From Lycium barbarum (lineage: Eukaryota > Streptophyta > Magnoliopsida > Solanales > Solanaceae): 64,000 bases of DNA. The translations under genes were made by a program, and so were the position numbers. The stretch spans positions 27,902,231 through 27,966,230 of the forward strand of contig NC_083344.1 of assembly GCF_019175385.1 (NCBI RefSeq), in the 5' to 3' direction. This document shows, piece after piece, positions 12,653-24,890 of the stretch; position 1 is the stretch's first letter; each line of letters begins with the position of its first letter. The notes beneath the pieces were generated by a model. That model was not told the DNA's origin and did no database searches. It saw only the letters and a list, made by a program, of their open reading frames with translations.

Positions 12653-12857
12653 CGGAGTTTGTTGCTCAGTGCCCGAATTGTCAACAGGTTAAGGTCGAGC
12701 ATCAGAAGCCTGGTGGATTATTACAGGAGATAGAGATCCCGACTTGGAAATGGGAGGTAATTAACATGGACTTCGTTACAGGTTTACCTCGCACTCCGCG
12801 AAGATATGACTCTATTTGGGTTACCGTGGATAGGCTGACAAAATACGGGACATAACA
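12653..12857. repeat. Copied flank: 192 bp of C integrase plus a second LTR end
   Basis: 12653-12844 appears identical to 21241-21432, the DNA just right of element B. It begins with the CGGAG duplication and carries integrase codons of C ([18 protein letters not shown]). The join back falls in AAAAT (12840-12844), shared between the flank and the LTR terminus. After it the last LTR bases ACGGGACATAACA occur a second time (12845-12857), followed directly by the polypurine tract of B. The likely cause is copying across the right LTR into its flank and then a template switch back. An assembly error is the alternative. Confidence 0.9.
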
Positions 12858-12893
12858 TCCTCCCCCCCTTTAGAACATTCGTCCTCGAATGTT
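12858..12893 (-). other. Polypurine tract and hairpin of B
   Basis: The minus strand reads AAAGGGGGGGAGGA next to the LTR end. It is preceded by a perfect 8-bp stem (AACATTCG, TCCT, CGAATGTT at 12874-12893). Confidence 0.9.
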
Positions 12894-12980
12894 GATTTTT
12901 ATCCCGTTAGGTTCTATAAGGGTTTTGGGAAGGGTTTCCTCTATTGCTAACATATAAATTGAGCAGACAATTTAACACAA

Positions 12981-15608
12981 TCAAGTAAAGGAGTTTAAAT
13001 TACCTGCAAATGTGGAAAACAAGTGAGGATATTTCTTTTTCATCTCCTCTTCAGCCTCCCAAGTCACCTCCTCCCTATTATTGTTCCGCCACAACACTTT
13101 AACCGACGCCACATCTTTTGTTCGTAACCTCCTGATTTGTCGTTCAAGTATGGCAATAGGTTGCTCTTCGTATGATAGCTCCTCTGTTACCTGAATATCG
13201 TCTGTAAGGAACACCCTGGAAGGATCGCCTATATACTTCCGAAGCATGGACACATGGAAGACCGGATGTACTGCTGCCAAATCTGCTGGCAGGTCTAACT
13301 CGTAAGCAACTTGGCCTACCTTACGAATGACCTGATAAGGTCCAATGTACCTTGGGCTCAACTTCCCTTTCTTACCGAACCTCATAACACCCTTCATGGG
13401 TGACACTTTCAAGAACACCCAATCGCCAACCTGAAATTCCAAGTGTCGACGTCGATTATCCGCATACGCCTTCTGCCGACTCTGAGCTGCCAGTAATCTT
13501 TCCTGAATAAGTTTCACGTTATCGACAGCCTGCTGAACCATATCTGGGCCTATCAGCTTAGCCTCGCCAACATCAAACCAGCCTATAGGGGATCTGCATT
13601 TCCTGCCATACAGGGCTTCGTATGGCGCCATCTGAATGCTAGAGTGGTAACTGTTATTGTAAGCAAACTCGATAAGCGGCAAGTGATCCTCCCAGCTGCC
13701 TTTGAAATCAATAACACAAGCTCTCAACATATCTTGTAGCGTCTGGATGGTACGCTCAGCCTGCCCGTCAGTCTGAGGATGAAATGCGGTGCTGAGACTC
13801 ACCTGTGTCCTCAATCCCTCCTGGAAGGATCTCCAGAAGTTAGCTGTAAACTGGGCCCCTCTATCTGAGATAATAGCTGTGGGAACTCCATGAAGTCTCA
13901 CTATCTCCTTAAGATACAATCGGGCATAATCCTCAGCTGAGTACGTAGTCCTGACTGGAAGGAAGTGGGCTGATTTTGTCAGTCTATCAACAATAACCCA
14001 GACAGAGTCATTCTTTCGTGGAGTGCGAGGGAAACCTGTGACGAAGTCCATATTAATTACTTCCCATTTCCAGGTTGGAATTTCCATCTCCTGCAATAGC
14101 CCTCCGGGCTTCTGGTCCTCTATCTTGACCTGCTGACAATTTGGACACTGGGCCACAAATTCTGCTATGTCCTTTTTCATGCCGTTCCACCAGTACAAAC
14201 ACCTAAGATCATGATACATTTTTGTCGATCCCGGGTGAATAGAATAACGAGCATAGTGTGCTTCCCCCATTACCTGCTGTCGCAACCCTGCAACCTCAGG
14301 TACACATAATCTGTCTCTGTATCGTAGTACTCCATCGGCTGACATCTTAAATGGGGTCTCATCCTTCTGAAGTGCTGTATCTCTATAATGTACCAGAACA
14401 GGATCCTCATATTGCCGTCTCTTTACCGCTTCTACAATAGAGGACTCAGCAACACCTCGTACAATAATGCTACCATTATCAGCATCAGCCAAACGAACTC
14501 CAACACTAGCTAGCTGATGGATCTCACGAACTATCTCCTTCTTTTCTGGTTGTACGCCGGCCAAACAAGCCATAGATTTACGGCTGAGTGCATCTGCTAC
14601 CACATTAGCCTTTCCTGGGTGATATAGAATATCAACATCATAATCCTTCAGCAACTCTAACCATCTCCTCTGTCGCAAATTCAGTTCCTTCTGCTTAAAA
14701 ATATACTGGAGACTCTTATGATCTGTATAAATATCAACATGCACGCCATACAGATAATGTCTCCATATCTTCAAAGCATGTATCACTGCTGCCAACTCCA
14801 GGTCATGTGTAGGATAATTTCTCTCATGTTTCCTGAGTTGTCGGGAGGCATAGGCTATAACTCTACCGTGCTGCATCAACACGCAACCCAACCCGACACC
14901 GGAAGCATCACAATAAACAACATAGCCATCAGGCCCCTCAGGAAGAGTTAGAACAGGAGCTGTAGTCAACTTATCTTTCAATAATTGAAAACTCCGTTCA
15001 CAAGCATCGGTCCACTGGAATTTGGCTGCCTTCTGTGTTAGCCTTGTTAAAGGCGCTGAAATAGAGGCAAACTTTTCTACAAATCTCCTGTAATACCCTG
15101 CCAGCCCCAGAAAACTACGTACCTCAGTAGGCGTCGTAGGTCTAGGCCAAGTTTTGACGGCCTCAATTTTCTGCGAATCTACCCGAATACCATCTGCTCC
15201 AACAATATGCCCCAGAAATGCTACAGAAGTCAACCAGAATTCACATTTAGAGAACTTAGCATATAACTTCTGGAGTTGGAGTACCCTGAGTACTGTCCTC
15301 AAATGCTCTGCATGCTCTTCTTCCGATCGTGAATAGATCAGAATATCATCAATGAATACAATCACGAACAAGTCAAGGAATGGCTTAAACACCCTGTTCA
15401 TCAAGTCCATGAACACTGCTGGAGCATTGGTCATCCCAAAAGACATCACTCTAAACTCGTAATGTCCATATCGAGTCGTGAATGCAGTCTTCGGAATATC
15501 TGTCTCCCTTACCCGCACCTGGTGATATCCTGACCGCAAGTCTATCTTTGAGAAGCATTTAGCACCCTGCCACTGATCAAATAAATCATCAATCCTGGGG
15601 AGGGGATA
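12981..15608 (-). pseudogene. pol: Element B pol: RT, RNase H, integrase, chromodomain
   Basis: Continues the gag-pol frame after one stop codon at 15609-15611; no shift of frame is needed. In order: the rest of RT (SGYHQVRV, then [11 protein letters not shown] near 15350), RNase H ([24 protein letters not shown]), and an integrase zinc finger HPGSTKMYH with CPNC. The integrase core follows with [16 protein letters not shown] and DGQAERTIQ (the D-D-E residues), then a GPY-like segment (RYIGPYQV). The tail is a chromodomain segment with [14 protein letters not shown]. All key residues are present. The first Met downstream of the stop is at 15539, but translation from there is not expected. Together with the upstream part this is a full-length polyprotein of about 1626 residues with a single stop. 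Confidence 0.95.
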
Positions 15609-17864
15609 TCAGTTCTTTATCGTGATTTTGTTCAGCTGCCTATAATCAATGCACATTCGCAGCGACCCATCTTTCTTCCGTACAAATAATACTGGTGCTC
15701 CCCAAGGTGATGTACTGGGCCTGATGAAACCCTTTTCCAGCAAATCTCTCAGTTGCTCCTTCAATTCTTTCAACTCTGCAGGTGCCATTCTGTAAGGAGG
15801 AATAGATATAGGTTGAGTGTCTGGCAATACATCTATAGTGAACTCTATCTCACGTTCAGGAGGAAGGCCTGGAAGTTCATTTGGAAATACACCTGCAAAT
15901 TCATTAACCACCGGGACAGATTGTAGAGTCGGTGATTCTGCTTTCAAGTCATGCACACGAACCAGGTGATAAATATAGCCTTTTCTAACCATCTTCCTTG
16001 CCTTGAGGTATGAAATAAACTTACCCCTCGGCGATGCTGTGTTCCCCCTCCACTCTATAATTGGTTCCCCTGGAAACTGAAACCGAACTAATTTGCCTCG
16101 GCAATCAACGTTAGCATAGCAGGAAGCTAACCAATCCATCCCCATAATAACATCGAACTCAGTCATAGCTAACTCTATTAAATCTGCCCTGGTACAGCGA
16201 TTACATATGACTACCAAACAATCTTTATATACTAGCTCTGCCAAGACAAAGTCCCCTACTGGTGTAGCTACCTCAAATGGTTCTATAGGTTCAGATTTTA
16301 TCCCAATTTTACTAGCAACAAAAGGGGAAATATATGATAATGTGGAACCGGGGTCTATCAATGCGTATACATCTCGGGAGAAAATCGATAATGTACCTGT
16401 GACCACATTTGGTGACGCTTCCTGATCCTGTCTGCTGGCTAAAGCATATAAGCGGTTGGAAGGATCGCCAGAACTAGAAGCCCCTCCACGGCCTCTGCCA
16501 CGGCCTGCTGGTGTCGGAATACCTTGCCCCATAGGGCACATAGCAACTGAAGAAGAAGAAGAACCCACAACTGATCCCGTAGGCTGAGCTGGCCCACCTG
16601 CCCCACCCCCAAATCGACATTCCCTCATAGTATGGCCCTGACGGCCGCAAGAAAAGCAAGCACCAGTAATAAGACGGCATTCCCCTGGATGGCGTCTGCC
16701 ACATCGAGGACATGGGGGTACAGGTGGTCTCATCTGGCCCGAATTCCTGTGCGTCTGGAACCCTGAAGTCATGGAGCTTTGACCAGCTCCCGAATACCCC
16801 GTGCTATCAAACCTTCTACCAGTAAATCGTGAAGGTGCACTACGTGCCGGCTGGGAAGGATATCGACTATACTGCTGTTGGGGCTGCCCGCCCCGAAAGT
16901 CACCAGAATGATACCCAGCTGATCTAGCTCTCTTATGTTGACCCCTGTCCTGCTCCCTATCAAATCGACGCCTTCTCTGTCGACCCTCAACTCCCTGGGC
17001 ATATGCCTGCACTCGAGCGATATTTATACCGGGCTGAGATGCCATTGCCATGCAGCTATCAATCAAATAATTATCAAAGCCCATTACATAACGATGCACC
17101 CTATCTGCCATGTCAGCTACCATAGCGGGCGCGTACCTAGCCAGCGAATCAAACTCGATGCTATAGTCCCGAACACTTCTACCATTCTGCCTCAGGTGTA
17201 TAAATCTGTCAACTCTGGCTCGCCTCATCTCTGGAGGCAGAAAATGACCCAGAAAAGCCTCTACGAACTCGTCCCATACTGCTGGTGGAGCATCCTCACC
17301 CCTAGACAACTCCCATGACTCATACCAATTAACTGCCACATCCCGCAACTGATAGGAAGCCAATTCGACCGACTCAGTCTTGGAAGATTTAGTCACCCGC
17401 AACGTACGCAGCATCTGTCGAATAAACTCCTGTGGATCCTCTGCGGGCTTTGACCCATAGAACTCTGGGGGTTTACAAGTCAGAAAATCGCGAACCCTCA
17501 AACTGTCGCGTCTATCCGCATCATCACCTCCTAACCCACGTCTGCGAGCCTGTCCCGATACCAACCTAGTCAATAACTGTACTGCTTCACGCATAGCCCT
17601 ATCCTCTGCCCCTGGCTGGGGAGCTGGAGGCTCGGTTGCTGGAGCCGCAGGAGCTGGTGGTAAGTCTGTCTCCTGACCTGCAGCTGCTGCTACCCTAGGC
17701 TCCTCTGATAGTGATGGTGTAGCGGAGCTCGCTGACTGAATTCTAATCCCAGGCACATATTGGGAATAAGCTCTAGTGACTCTCCGGGTCCCACTGGTCT
17801 CCCCAACTACCGCTTTCCCCTTCTGGGCGGCTGTCGCCTTCTTTGGAGGCATCGCTGAAAACAT
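15609..17864 (-). pseudogene. gag-pol: Element B gag-protease-RT start (ends at premature stop)
   Basis: N-terminal part of the chromovirus polyprotein. It starts MFSAMPPKK; the inner ATG (17852) is the alternative start. In order: a basic and proline-rich N-terminus, the gag core ([28 protein letters not shown]), an Arg-rich linker, and a CCHC knuckle [14 protein letters not shown] at about residues 400-415. Protease [12 protein letters not shown] is near residue 503, then RT begins with [17 protein letters not shown]. The frame ends in TGA within [10 protein letters not shown], where relatives have Arg or Lys. This is the only defect I find in the frame, so B is one substitution from a complete frame. 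Given its near-identical LTRs, it was probably active recently, or was mobilised by a sibling. Confidence 0.95.
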
Positions 17865-18042
17865 AGCAATCTGTTAGGGAAAAATTTATCCTGATAATAC
17901 AGCTCTATCGCACGATCTAGAATGAGAAGAAAAGATGACATCCTAAATGTCCTGTACCTTCCTGTTTATAAACGTGGTGCACAACACATCGATAAACAAG
18001 ACTCTACTAGACACAGTCTGTGGACACTTCGAGGATTTAACC

Positions 18043-18054
18043 GCTCTGATACCA
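18043..18054 (-). other. Primer-binding site of B (initiator-Met tRNA)
   Basis: The minus strand reads TGGTATCAGAGC, four bases from the LTR end. Confidence 0.94.
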
Positions 18055-18603
18055 CTTTTGTCACGACCCAACCCCGTAGGCCGTGACTTGTGCCCGAATT
18101 GGACACTCATATTTATCTGTTAACTCTAATAATTTATAATTAGCATGTCATGATCTCATTTGTATGTAAGAAGATAGTGAGTTATTTAGATTTGTCAAGT
18201 TCTGTATGCCTTAGTCATCCATCTCCCAAGGAGTTGCACTTATCAAACAACAACATTTATATATATTCCTAAGCAAGCCGACAAGGCTACCACGATATAC
18301 AAAATACCAAACATACACACATATGCAAGCCGACAAGGCTGCCATTACGACTGGGTACGCCCCAAACTTAAGTCAAAACATAAAACGCATCAACAACTGT
18401 AAACAGACCCACACCGATGTCCACAGACTTCTAAGAGTAACAACCGTATTATGTGGCGGGACAGGGCCCCGCCGTACCCAAATAAACACATACGGACACA
18501 ACATAAGGAGGTTATACCACAAGCTAGCTCCGGAACAAAGGAGCAGTCCAAAATAGCTGAAGGATGATCTAAGCTGGCGGATCTCCAAAGCGAGCGTCTG
18601 TAC

Positions 18604-18660
18604 CTGCGGGCATGAACGCAGCCCCCCGAAGGAAGGGGGTCAGTACGGAATATGTACTGA
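18604..18660 (-). promoter_or_regulatory. Three-hairpin LTR module, copy in B right LTR
   Basis: Complete: TCAGTA(C)/GTACTGA-type stem, CCCCC/GGGGG stem, CTGCG/CGCAG stem with CATGCC in the loop. Confidence 0.72.
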
Positions 18661-20789
18661 ATATGTAAAGCTTGAAACATAGTATAGACTTATATTGAGA
18701 CACGGTACATAGGATGCATTGCAACAACAGAATTTCATAAAACTTGCCTTTGAACATATTTCATCTGTATCATTCTCATATCATTGCTATTATAGAGTTT
18801 TGTAGTCAAAGCTGCATAATCATTCTGTATAAAACATACATGACGTGTCCCGACCCTTTTTCTGAGGGACTCGGTAATTTAAAATCATAGCATCATAACA
18901 TAAACATAGACGTGTCCCGGCCCTTTCCTGAGGGACTCGGTAATAAGGAATATGCCCTCCTGGCCACCATCATCTCCATATCATCATATCATCATATCAT
19001 CACATCATCACATCATCATATCATCATCATATATATATATACATAACGTGTCTCGGCCCTCTAGTGAGGGGCTCGGTGATTAATATAATAAATGTGCGCA
19101 CGAAAACGTACCCTGGCCCGGGACTCAGTGAAGGATATAGCGGTAAGCACAAGCAGAATAATAAGCAACCACATATATGCAAATCATCTTTTTAGACTCA
19201 AGGGATAAGCAACTAACCCGCTCTAAGTGTCAAAATAATGTTCACCTTCAGTTCATTTCAAGTCTCATAACAAACTATTACAAGAAACGTTTTAGACTTC
19301 ATGAACATATGTCACTTTAATATGGTATAGCTTTTGGAAGTCAAGTATGTCTTTAGTTGTGCAATTCTTTAAGTATAGGAACTTTCATGCATCGTTCATT
19401 AGTCACTCATACTGTAGGTACATGACAATAACATTAGTGAAATATAGATTCATAAGCCATACATGAACTAGAGAATAGAATTTACCCCAAAATTCATATC
19501 GTTTCATTCTTACGTCTAGGACATGCCAAAAGAAAGAAGGAATAGGCTTTACATACCTTTTGCGTTTAGTTGTATTCTAACTTGTACTTGCTGCCCAACA
19601 ATACTTATCCTATATCAAGATGTGAAGAACTACAATTAGTCTACAAGGGCATTCAACACGTAGTGTGACATTCACAACTCCTTTCTAACAATTAAACGAC
19701 GTTTCGTTCGCATTTAACCCAACTAGCGTTACAAGCTAACATGGCTAGTCGTTCTTTCATATATTGATCAAAACTTGTTTAAGCATGACTTAGGGAACTT
19801 GGGCAGTCCCTACACCACCCAAAATAGTCTCATACACACGGCAACCCAACACACACATCATTTCCATTCTTACTTAGCAATTTTCCAGTTTTAACTTGCA
19901 ACAACACAACACTTTTCATGACTTTACTTTCATGAAATCTTGGAACTGTTTTAGCATCATCTTCACTCTTACAACAGCCCACAATCAGTTCAGTTTTAAC
20001 TTGAATCATGGCATTTTACATTCACTACACGTTTGCAACAAAAACCAACATTCAACACACACAATTTCACTTCTAATCCCTAAAACTGTCCACGGTTTTT
20101 GGACTGCCCCTACCCCTCAACATAATTCGTTTCTTGAACACCTTAATTTACATATTCAACATGCATACAATACACTACAATGTCCACAACAACAACAATC
20201 AAATTATAGCCCAAAACAGTCCATGAATTCGTCCAAAACAGCCCCCTACCCGGTTTCATCACAACTACTCCAACTTCATGATTTTCATTCGTTTATCCAA
20301 CTACAATGCATTCAATTCATTTCCAATACATGTTCAACAAGATTAAGCATGACTTCATCAAAATCTTCAACACATGATTCATTTTAAATTCGAGCAAAAA
20401 CAGTCCAATAGCCAACATGCAACATCACAACCAAACTCCCACAATCTTTGTTCATTTACATATGTGGATACATATTCAATTCACTAACAATACATGCACA
20501 ATGAAATCAGTCATAAACTCACCTCACACACGGCTCACTCTCTACTTCAACTACAACCACAATCCAACAACAACATGCATGAACTATACATTCAAATCAT
20601 CATGCAACACAAGAAACAACAAACATTCTTACCTTTCAATCTTGTGCTTCACTTGGCCGAATTTTCAACTCTATTGAGTGCTTCACTTTCTTGTTTCTCT
20701 TCAACAACTAATACACTTTCTTACACACTAGATGAGGGATAGTTTTGATGGAGAAAAACTGGAATTTTTGGGCACAATATCACCCCACC

Positions 20790-20814
20790 CTCTCGGCTAG
20801 CTCTTAGCCGAGAG
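20790..20814 (-). promoter_or_regulatory. 10-bp perfect hairpin, B right LTR
   Basis: Second copy of CTCTCGGCTA, loop, TAGCCGAGAG, unchanged from the left LTR. Confidence 0.6.
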
Positions 20815-21240
20815 CACCTCTCTCTACTCTTTCTATCTCTAAATGTTTCTTGACTTGTGGTGATGAAAATTATGTTGTGAAGGTGTGGAGTGATCAGACT
20901 TTGTGTCAATATGTTCCCCTCATTGAGTTGGCCATGTGGATTACACTAAATTGGGTCAAGATTCTTTGACCAAAGCCTTACATGGCACGGCCAAACAAGG
21001 CATAAAGTGGACTGATTTTTTTTTTTTTGTCTTTCCAATCCCACTTTTTAATCCAATTATGGTTAGTTTAATCCCAATTTTCCATTACTCGTTTAATGCC
21101 ACACGAAAGTTGTGGATAAATTGTGACTCGACACGAAACCGGAAGTTAAAATCTCTACTTCATATCTTAAGATAGTCTTGCCTTTAACTCGTCGCGCTTA
21201 TTTTAAAACGTCCCGACGTATGAAAATACGGGACATAACA

Positions 21241-22436
21241 CGGAGTTTGTTGCTCAGTGCCCGAATTGTCAACAGGTTAAGGTCGAGCATCAGAAGCCTG
21301 GTGGATTATTACAGGAGATAGAGATCCCGACTTGGAAATGGGAGGTAATTAACATGGACTTCGTTACAGGTTTACCTCGCACTCCGCGAAGATATGACTC
21401 TATTTGGGTTACCGTGGATAGGCTGACAAAATCAGCCCATTTTCTTCCAGTCAGGACTACTTATTCAGCTGAGAAATATGCTAGGTTATACCTCAAGGAG
21501 ATAGTGATACTTCACGGGGTTCCCACAGCTATTATCTCCGACAGAGGAGCTCAGTTTACAGCTAACTTCTGGAGATCCTTCCAAGAAGGAATGGGGACAC
21601 AAGTAAGTCTTAGCACAGCATTCCACCCTCAGACTGACGGACAGGCCGAGGGCACTATTCAGACACTACAAGATATGTTACGGGCCTGTATTATTGATTT
21701 CAGAGGTAGCTGGGACGACCATTTGCCACTTATGGAGTTTGCTTATAATAATAGCTACCATTCTAGTATCCAGATGGCACCGTATGAGGCCTTGTATAGG
21801 AGGAAGTGCAGGTCACCTATTGGCTGGTTTGATGTTGGTGAGACTAAATTAATAGGCCCAGACATGGTTCAGCGGGCTGTTGATAAAGTGAAGCTTATTC
21901 AGGAGAGGTTACTGGCAGCCCAGAGTCGATAGAAATCATATGCAGATAATCAACGTCGACACTTAGAATTTTAGGTTGGTGATTGGGTGTTCTTGAAGGT
22001 GTCACCCATGAAGGGTGTCATGAGATTCGGCAAGAAAAGGAAGCTAAGCCCGAGGTACATTGGGCCTAATCAGATTATCCGTAGGGTAGGCCGGGTAGCC
22101 TACGAGTTGGACCTACCGTCTGATTTGGAAGCAGTACATCCAGTCTTTCACGTGTCAATGCTTCGTAAATGTATAGGCGACCCTTCTAGAGTATTTCCCG
22201 TGGATGATGTCCAGGTGACGGAGGAGTTGTCCTATGAGGAGCGACCTATAGCCATACTTGATCGGCAGGTCAGGAGATTGCGTACCAAGGATGTGGCTTC
22301 CATCAAAGTATTGTGGCGAAACAACAATAGAGAAGAGATGACCTGGGAAGCCGAAGAGGAGATGAAGAATAAGTATCCTTACTTGTTCCCTACGCCTACA
22401 GGTAACTTAAACTCCTCACTTGATTATATTGATTAA
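21241..22436 (+). pseudogene. pol: Element C integrase and chromodomain (two stops)
   Basis: Resumes the C frame right of B. It begins at [11 protein letters not shown] (second half of the zinc finger), then [16 protein letters not shown] and DGQAEGTIQ, so the D-D-E residues are kept. The GPY-like part reads RYIGPNQI and the tail carries [14 protein letters not shown], ending at the TAA 22434-22436. Two CAG-to-TAG stops lie at 21930-21932 and near 21973-21975, both where relatives have Gln. There is no frameshift. The upstream gag, protease, RT and 5' LTR of C must lie left of the window, beyond element A. Confidence 0.93.
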
Positions 22437-22509
22437 TAGACGAAACTATATATTATAGCGATAAGGGAGACTCTCCCAAAAATTTTATAAGATTTTACAG
22501 GACCAATTT

Positions 22510-22546
22510 AACATTCGAGGACGGAATGTTCTAAAGGGGGGAAGGA
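22510..22546 (+). other. Hairpin and polypurine tract of C
   Basis: AACATTCG, AGGA, then CGGAATGTT: the conserved hairpin with one bulged G. It is followed by AAAGGGGGGAAGGA up to the LTR. Confidence 0.9.
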
Positions 22547-22904
22547 TGTTATATCCCGTATTTTTATACGTCGAGTTATTCGCAAGCTAATCGACTTAAG
22601 TTGAGGACGGGGTTATTTTTGGATATGAAATAGAAACTTTTAATTTTCAATTTTAATTAGTACACAAATTGTTTATAAATTTTATTTAGCATAGAAATAT
22701 TATTGGAGATTAGGGATTAATTAATTGTGTTAGATTATTAAGTAAGAATTAGTGATTAATTAAAATTAATTAATTTAATTTTTAATTGTGGGCCCCACCC
22801 GAAATTCAAAAAGAAAAAATAATAATAAATAAAATATGACAATTCAAGAAAATATTTTGGTGAGTCATTAGAGGGGGTTGGACGTGTCAATACATGAAGA
22901 ACCA

Positions 22905-22912
22905 TATATATA
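22905..22912 (+). promoter_or_regulatory. TATA box of C LTR
   Basis: TATATATA about 360 bp into the LTR, in the same place as TATATATA of N (58121-58128). It marks the probable U3/R border shortly downstream. Confidence 0.6.
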
Positions 22913-22989
22913 CAAATGGCTAATGAACAATTGAACATTGATTTCATTTTGCAAAAAAAATCAAAGTTAGAGAAAAAAATATATAACTT

Positions 22990-23015
22990 CCATGGCTGCT
23001 CTCGGCCAGCCATGG
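22990..23015 (+). promoter_or_regulatory. 9-bp perfect hairpin, C LTR
   Basis: CCATGGCTG, 8-base loop, CAGCCATGG, about 80 bp after the TATA box and so probably in the first part of the transcript. Confidence 0.6.
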
Positions 23016-24068
23016 TGATGGGGAAAAATTTGTCTTGTTGAAAATTTTGATCAAGTTTCAAGTGAATTACAAGTTCAAGGAGGTGATAGCAACATTTGAT
23101 ATTGGATTGAGGAAGAGGAAATTGTGAAATTGGAGCAATTAAGTGTAGAAATTCCTCCGAGAAAATTTAGGTAAGATTTTCTTATTTTGGGGTGTAATTG
23201 TATTAATAGTGTCGTAATGGAAGGATTAAAATTGGATTGGATGAAATTGGAAGTAGGAAATTGTATGAAATTGTTGTTATATGAAATTGTGGGTTAAAAA
23301 GGATTAAGAAGGGTTGTTGGATTGTTAGAATGGTTTATGGGCTGAATTGTAAGGATTTTTATATGTGTATCTCTATTACTATCATTGTTGGTATTTCTGT
23401 GATAACAGGAGGATAATTGGAAGTTTGGGTTAGGCGCGTATATAGGGGAAATGTTGCCCGATTTCTGTTAAGCCCTTAACTAATGAAAACCCTAATCAAG
23501 AAAGTATAAGTTAAAGGATGAGTCCTATAGGCGATTGATTACAGATTTATGAGCTAGGAAGTATAGTTTACTAACGATAGTGTTAATTTTATATTAAATA
23601 GGCTAAGGGGCGACGAAGCGAACGTGACTACGGTTAACCTTTAATAGGTATGTAAAGTTAATCCTTCTTTTTTTTTCGCATGATCTTTATGAAAGGAACA
23701 GACGATGTGTATATGATTCCAAAAGAAGTTCCTATTCTTAGAGCCACTAGGATGGCTAATGTTCTAGATTTCCAGAAGTTATTTCATTATGTCTTGATAC
23801 GTGTATATGATTCCAGAAGTTCTATTTTGATTTAATCCATAGTGACATTTGAAGGGTACTTGATATGACTATTGTCTTGATTTTCAAATGATTGTTCGTT
23901 TTGATTATTCTATTGAGTCTCAAATATGATTTAAGATGCATATGGTTGCTCACTACTCTGCTCGTGCATGCCTCAATATATCTTTCACTGAGTCCCGGGC
24001 CAGGATACGTTTTCGTGCACAGTTTCACTGCATTGTTCACCGAGTCCCTCACTAGAGGGCCAGAATAT

Positions 24069-24096
24069 GATATATATATATATATATATATATATA
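24069..24096 (+). repeat. (TA)n microsatellite
   Basis: Alternating TA run directly after a GAGTCCC...GGGCC unit; N and E also have AT runs at this place. Confidence 0.9.
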
Positions 24097-24229
24097 ATGG
24101 CGTTATGATGTGTTTATGGCGTTATGATATGTTTATGGAGTAATGATGTGCTTATGGCGTTATGATGTGTTTATGGAGTTATGATGTGTTTATGGCGTTG
24201 TGATGTGTTTATGGAGTTATGATGTGTTT
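24097..24229 (+). repeat. 19-bp minisatellite, seven units
   Basis: Seven head-to-tail copies of ATGG[CA]GTTATGATGTGTTT. The last four alternate GCG and GAG at the variable base, so amplification partly proceeded in 38-bp dimers. N has no such array at the same place. Confidence 0.93.
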
Positions 24230-24421
24230 ATGGCGCCAAGGATGGTATGTGGCGACCTTATTCACCGAGTCCCATAATGGGCCGGGTATGACATATAATA
24301 TTGACATGCATGATTTATATTTCAAAAGGGCAAGTGTTTTGTTATTTTGGATATGATACTTGTCTCCTGTACTCCCTACTTCAGTTATGATCCCTTTTAC
24401 TATATTTCATGCTTCATATAC

Positions 24422-24480
24422 TCAATACATATTCCGTACTGACCCCCTTTCTTTGGGGGGCTGCGTTTCATGCCCGTAGG
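24422..24480 (+). promoter_or_regulatory. Three-hairpin LTR module, copy in C
   Basis: Stems TCAATAC/GTACTGA (one mismatch), CCCCC/GGGGG, and CTGCG with CGTAG. The possible splice acceptor is TAG here instead of CAG. Confidence 0.7.
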
Positions 24481-24738
24481 TACAGACGCTCGATTCGGTG
24501 ATCCCCCAGCTTAGGATTTCCATTCAGCTGTCTTGGAGAGCTCCGTTGTTCCGGAGCCTAGACTTTTGGGTACAGATCTCCTGATGTATTTATATATGTT
24601 TGCCCAGGGGTACGACGGGGCCCTGTTCCGTCATATTTCACTGTTGATATTCTTAGAGGTCTGTAGACATGTGTGTGAGTTGTATATAGAGTATGATCAG
24701 CTATGTCTATATAGTTGTCATGGATGTTTCTGTTTGTT

Positions 24739-24890
24739 GTGGCAGCCTTGCCGGCTTGCATATGTTATCTATACGTAGTGCAGCCTTGTCGGCTTGCGTA
24801 GTATATTGACATATAGTGGCAGCCTTGTTGGCTTGCGTATTATAATGATATATGGTGGCAGCCTCGTCGGCTTGCATATTTTATTACGTT
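24739..24890 (+). repeat. GCAGCCTTGTCGGCTTGC tandem repeats, C LTR
   Basis: Four units of about 38 bp, each a GC-rich GCAGCC...GGCTTGC core (a small hairpin) followed by an AT-rich spacer, near the end of the LTR. N has four units at 59928-60085, and B has two inverted-strand units. Confidence 0.88.

Larger units (their letters stand above)
18059..21240 (-). mobile_element. Element B, 5' LTR (3182 bp)
   Basis: Same ends as the left copy (TGTCACGACC to GACATAACA), followed by CGGAG and C integrase sequence. It is 22 bp longer, mainly from a 12-bp segment in the three-hairpin module that the left copy lost, and from ATC-repeat and poly-T length. In element sense: hairpin 20790-20814, donor-like AGGTATGT 19551-19558, four GAGTCCC repeats (about 18840-19125), three-hairpin module, PBS. 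Plus-strand open frames (19896-20742) are antisense. Confidence 0.95.

Noticed and set aside
24069..24096. (TA)n and other AT runs as matrix-attachment or origin sites
   Set aside because: Simple repeats of this kind are common in these LTRs, and nothing else supports such a role.
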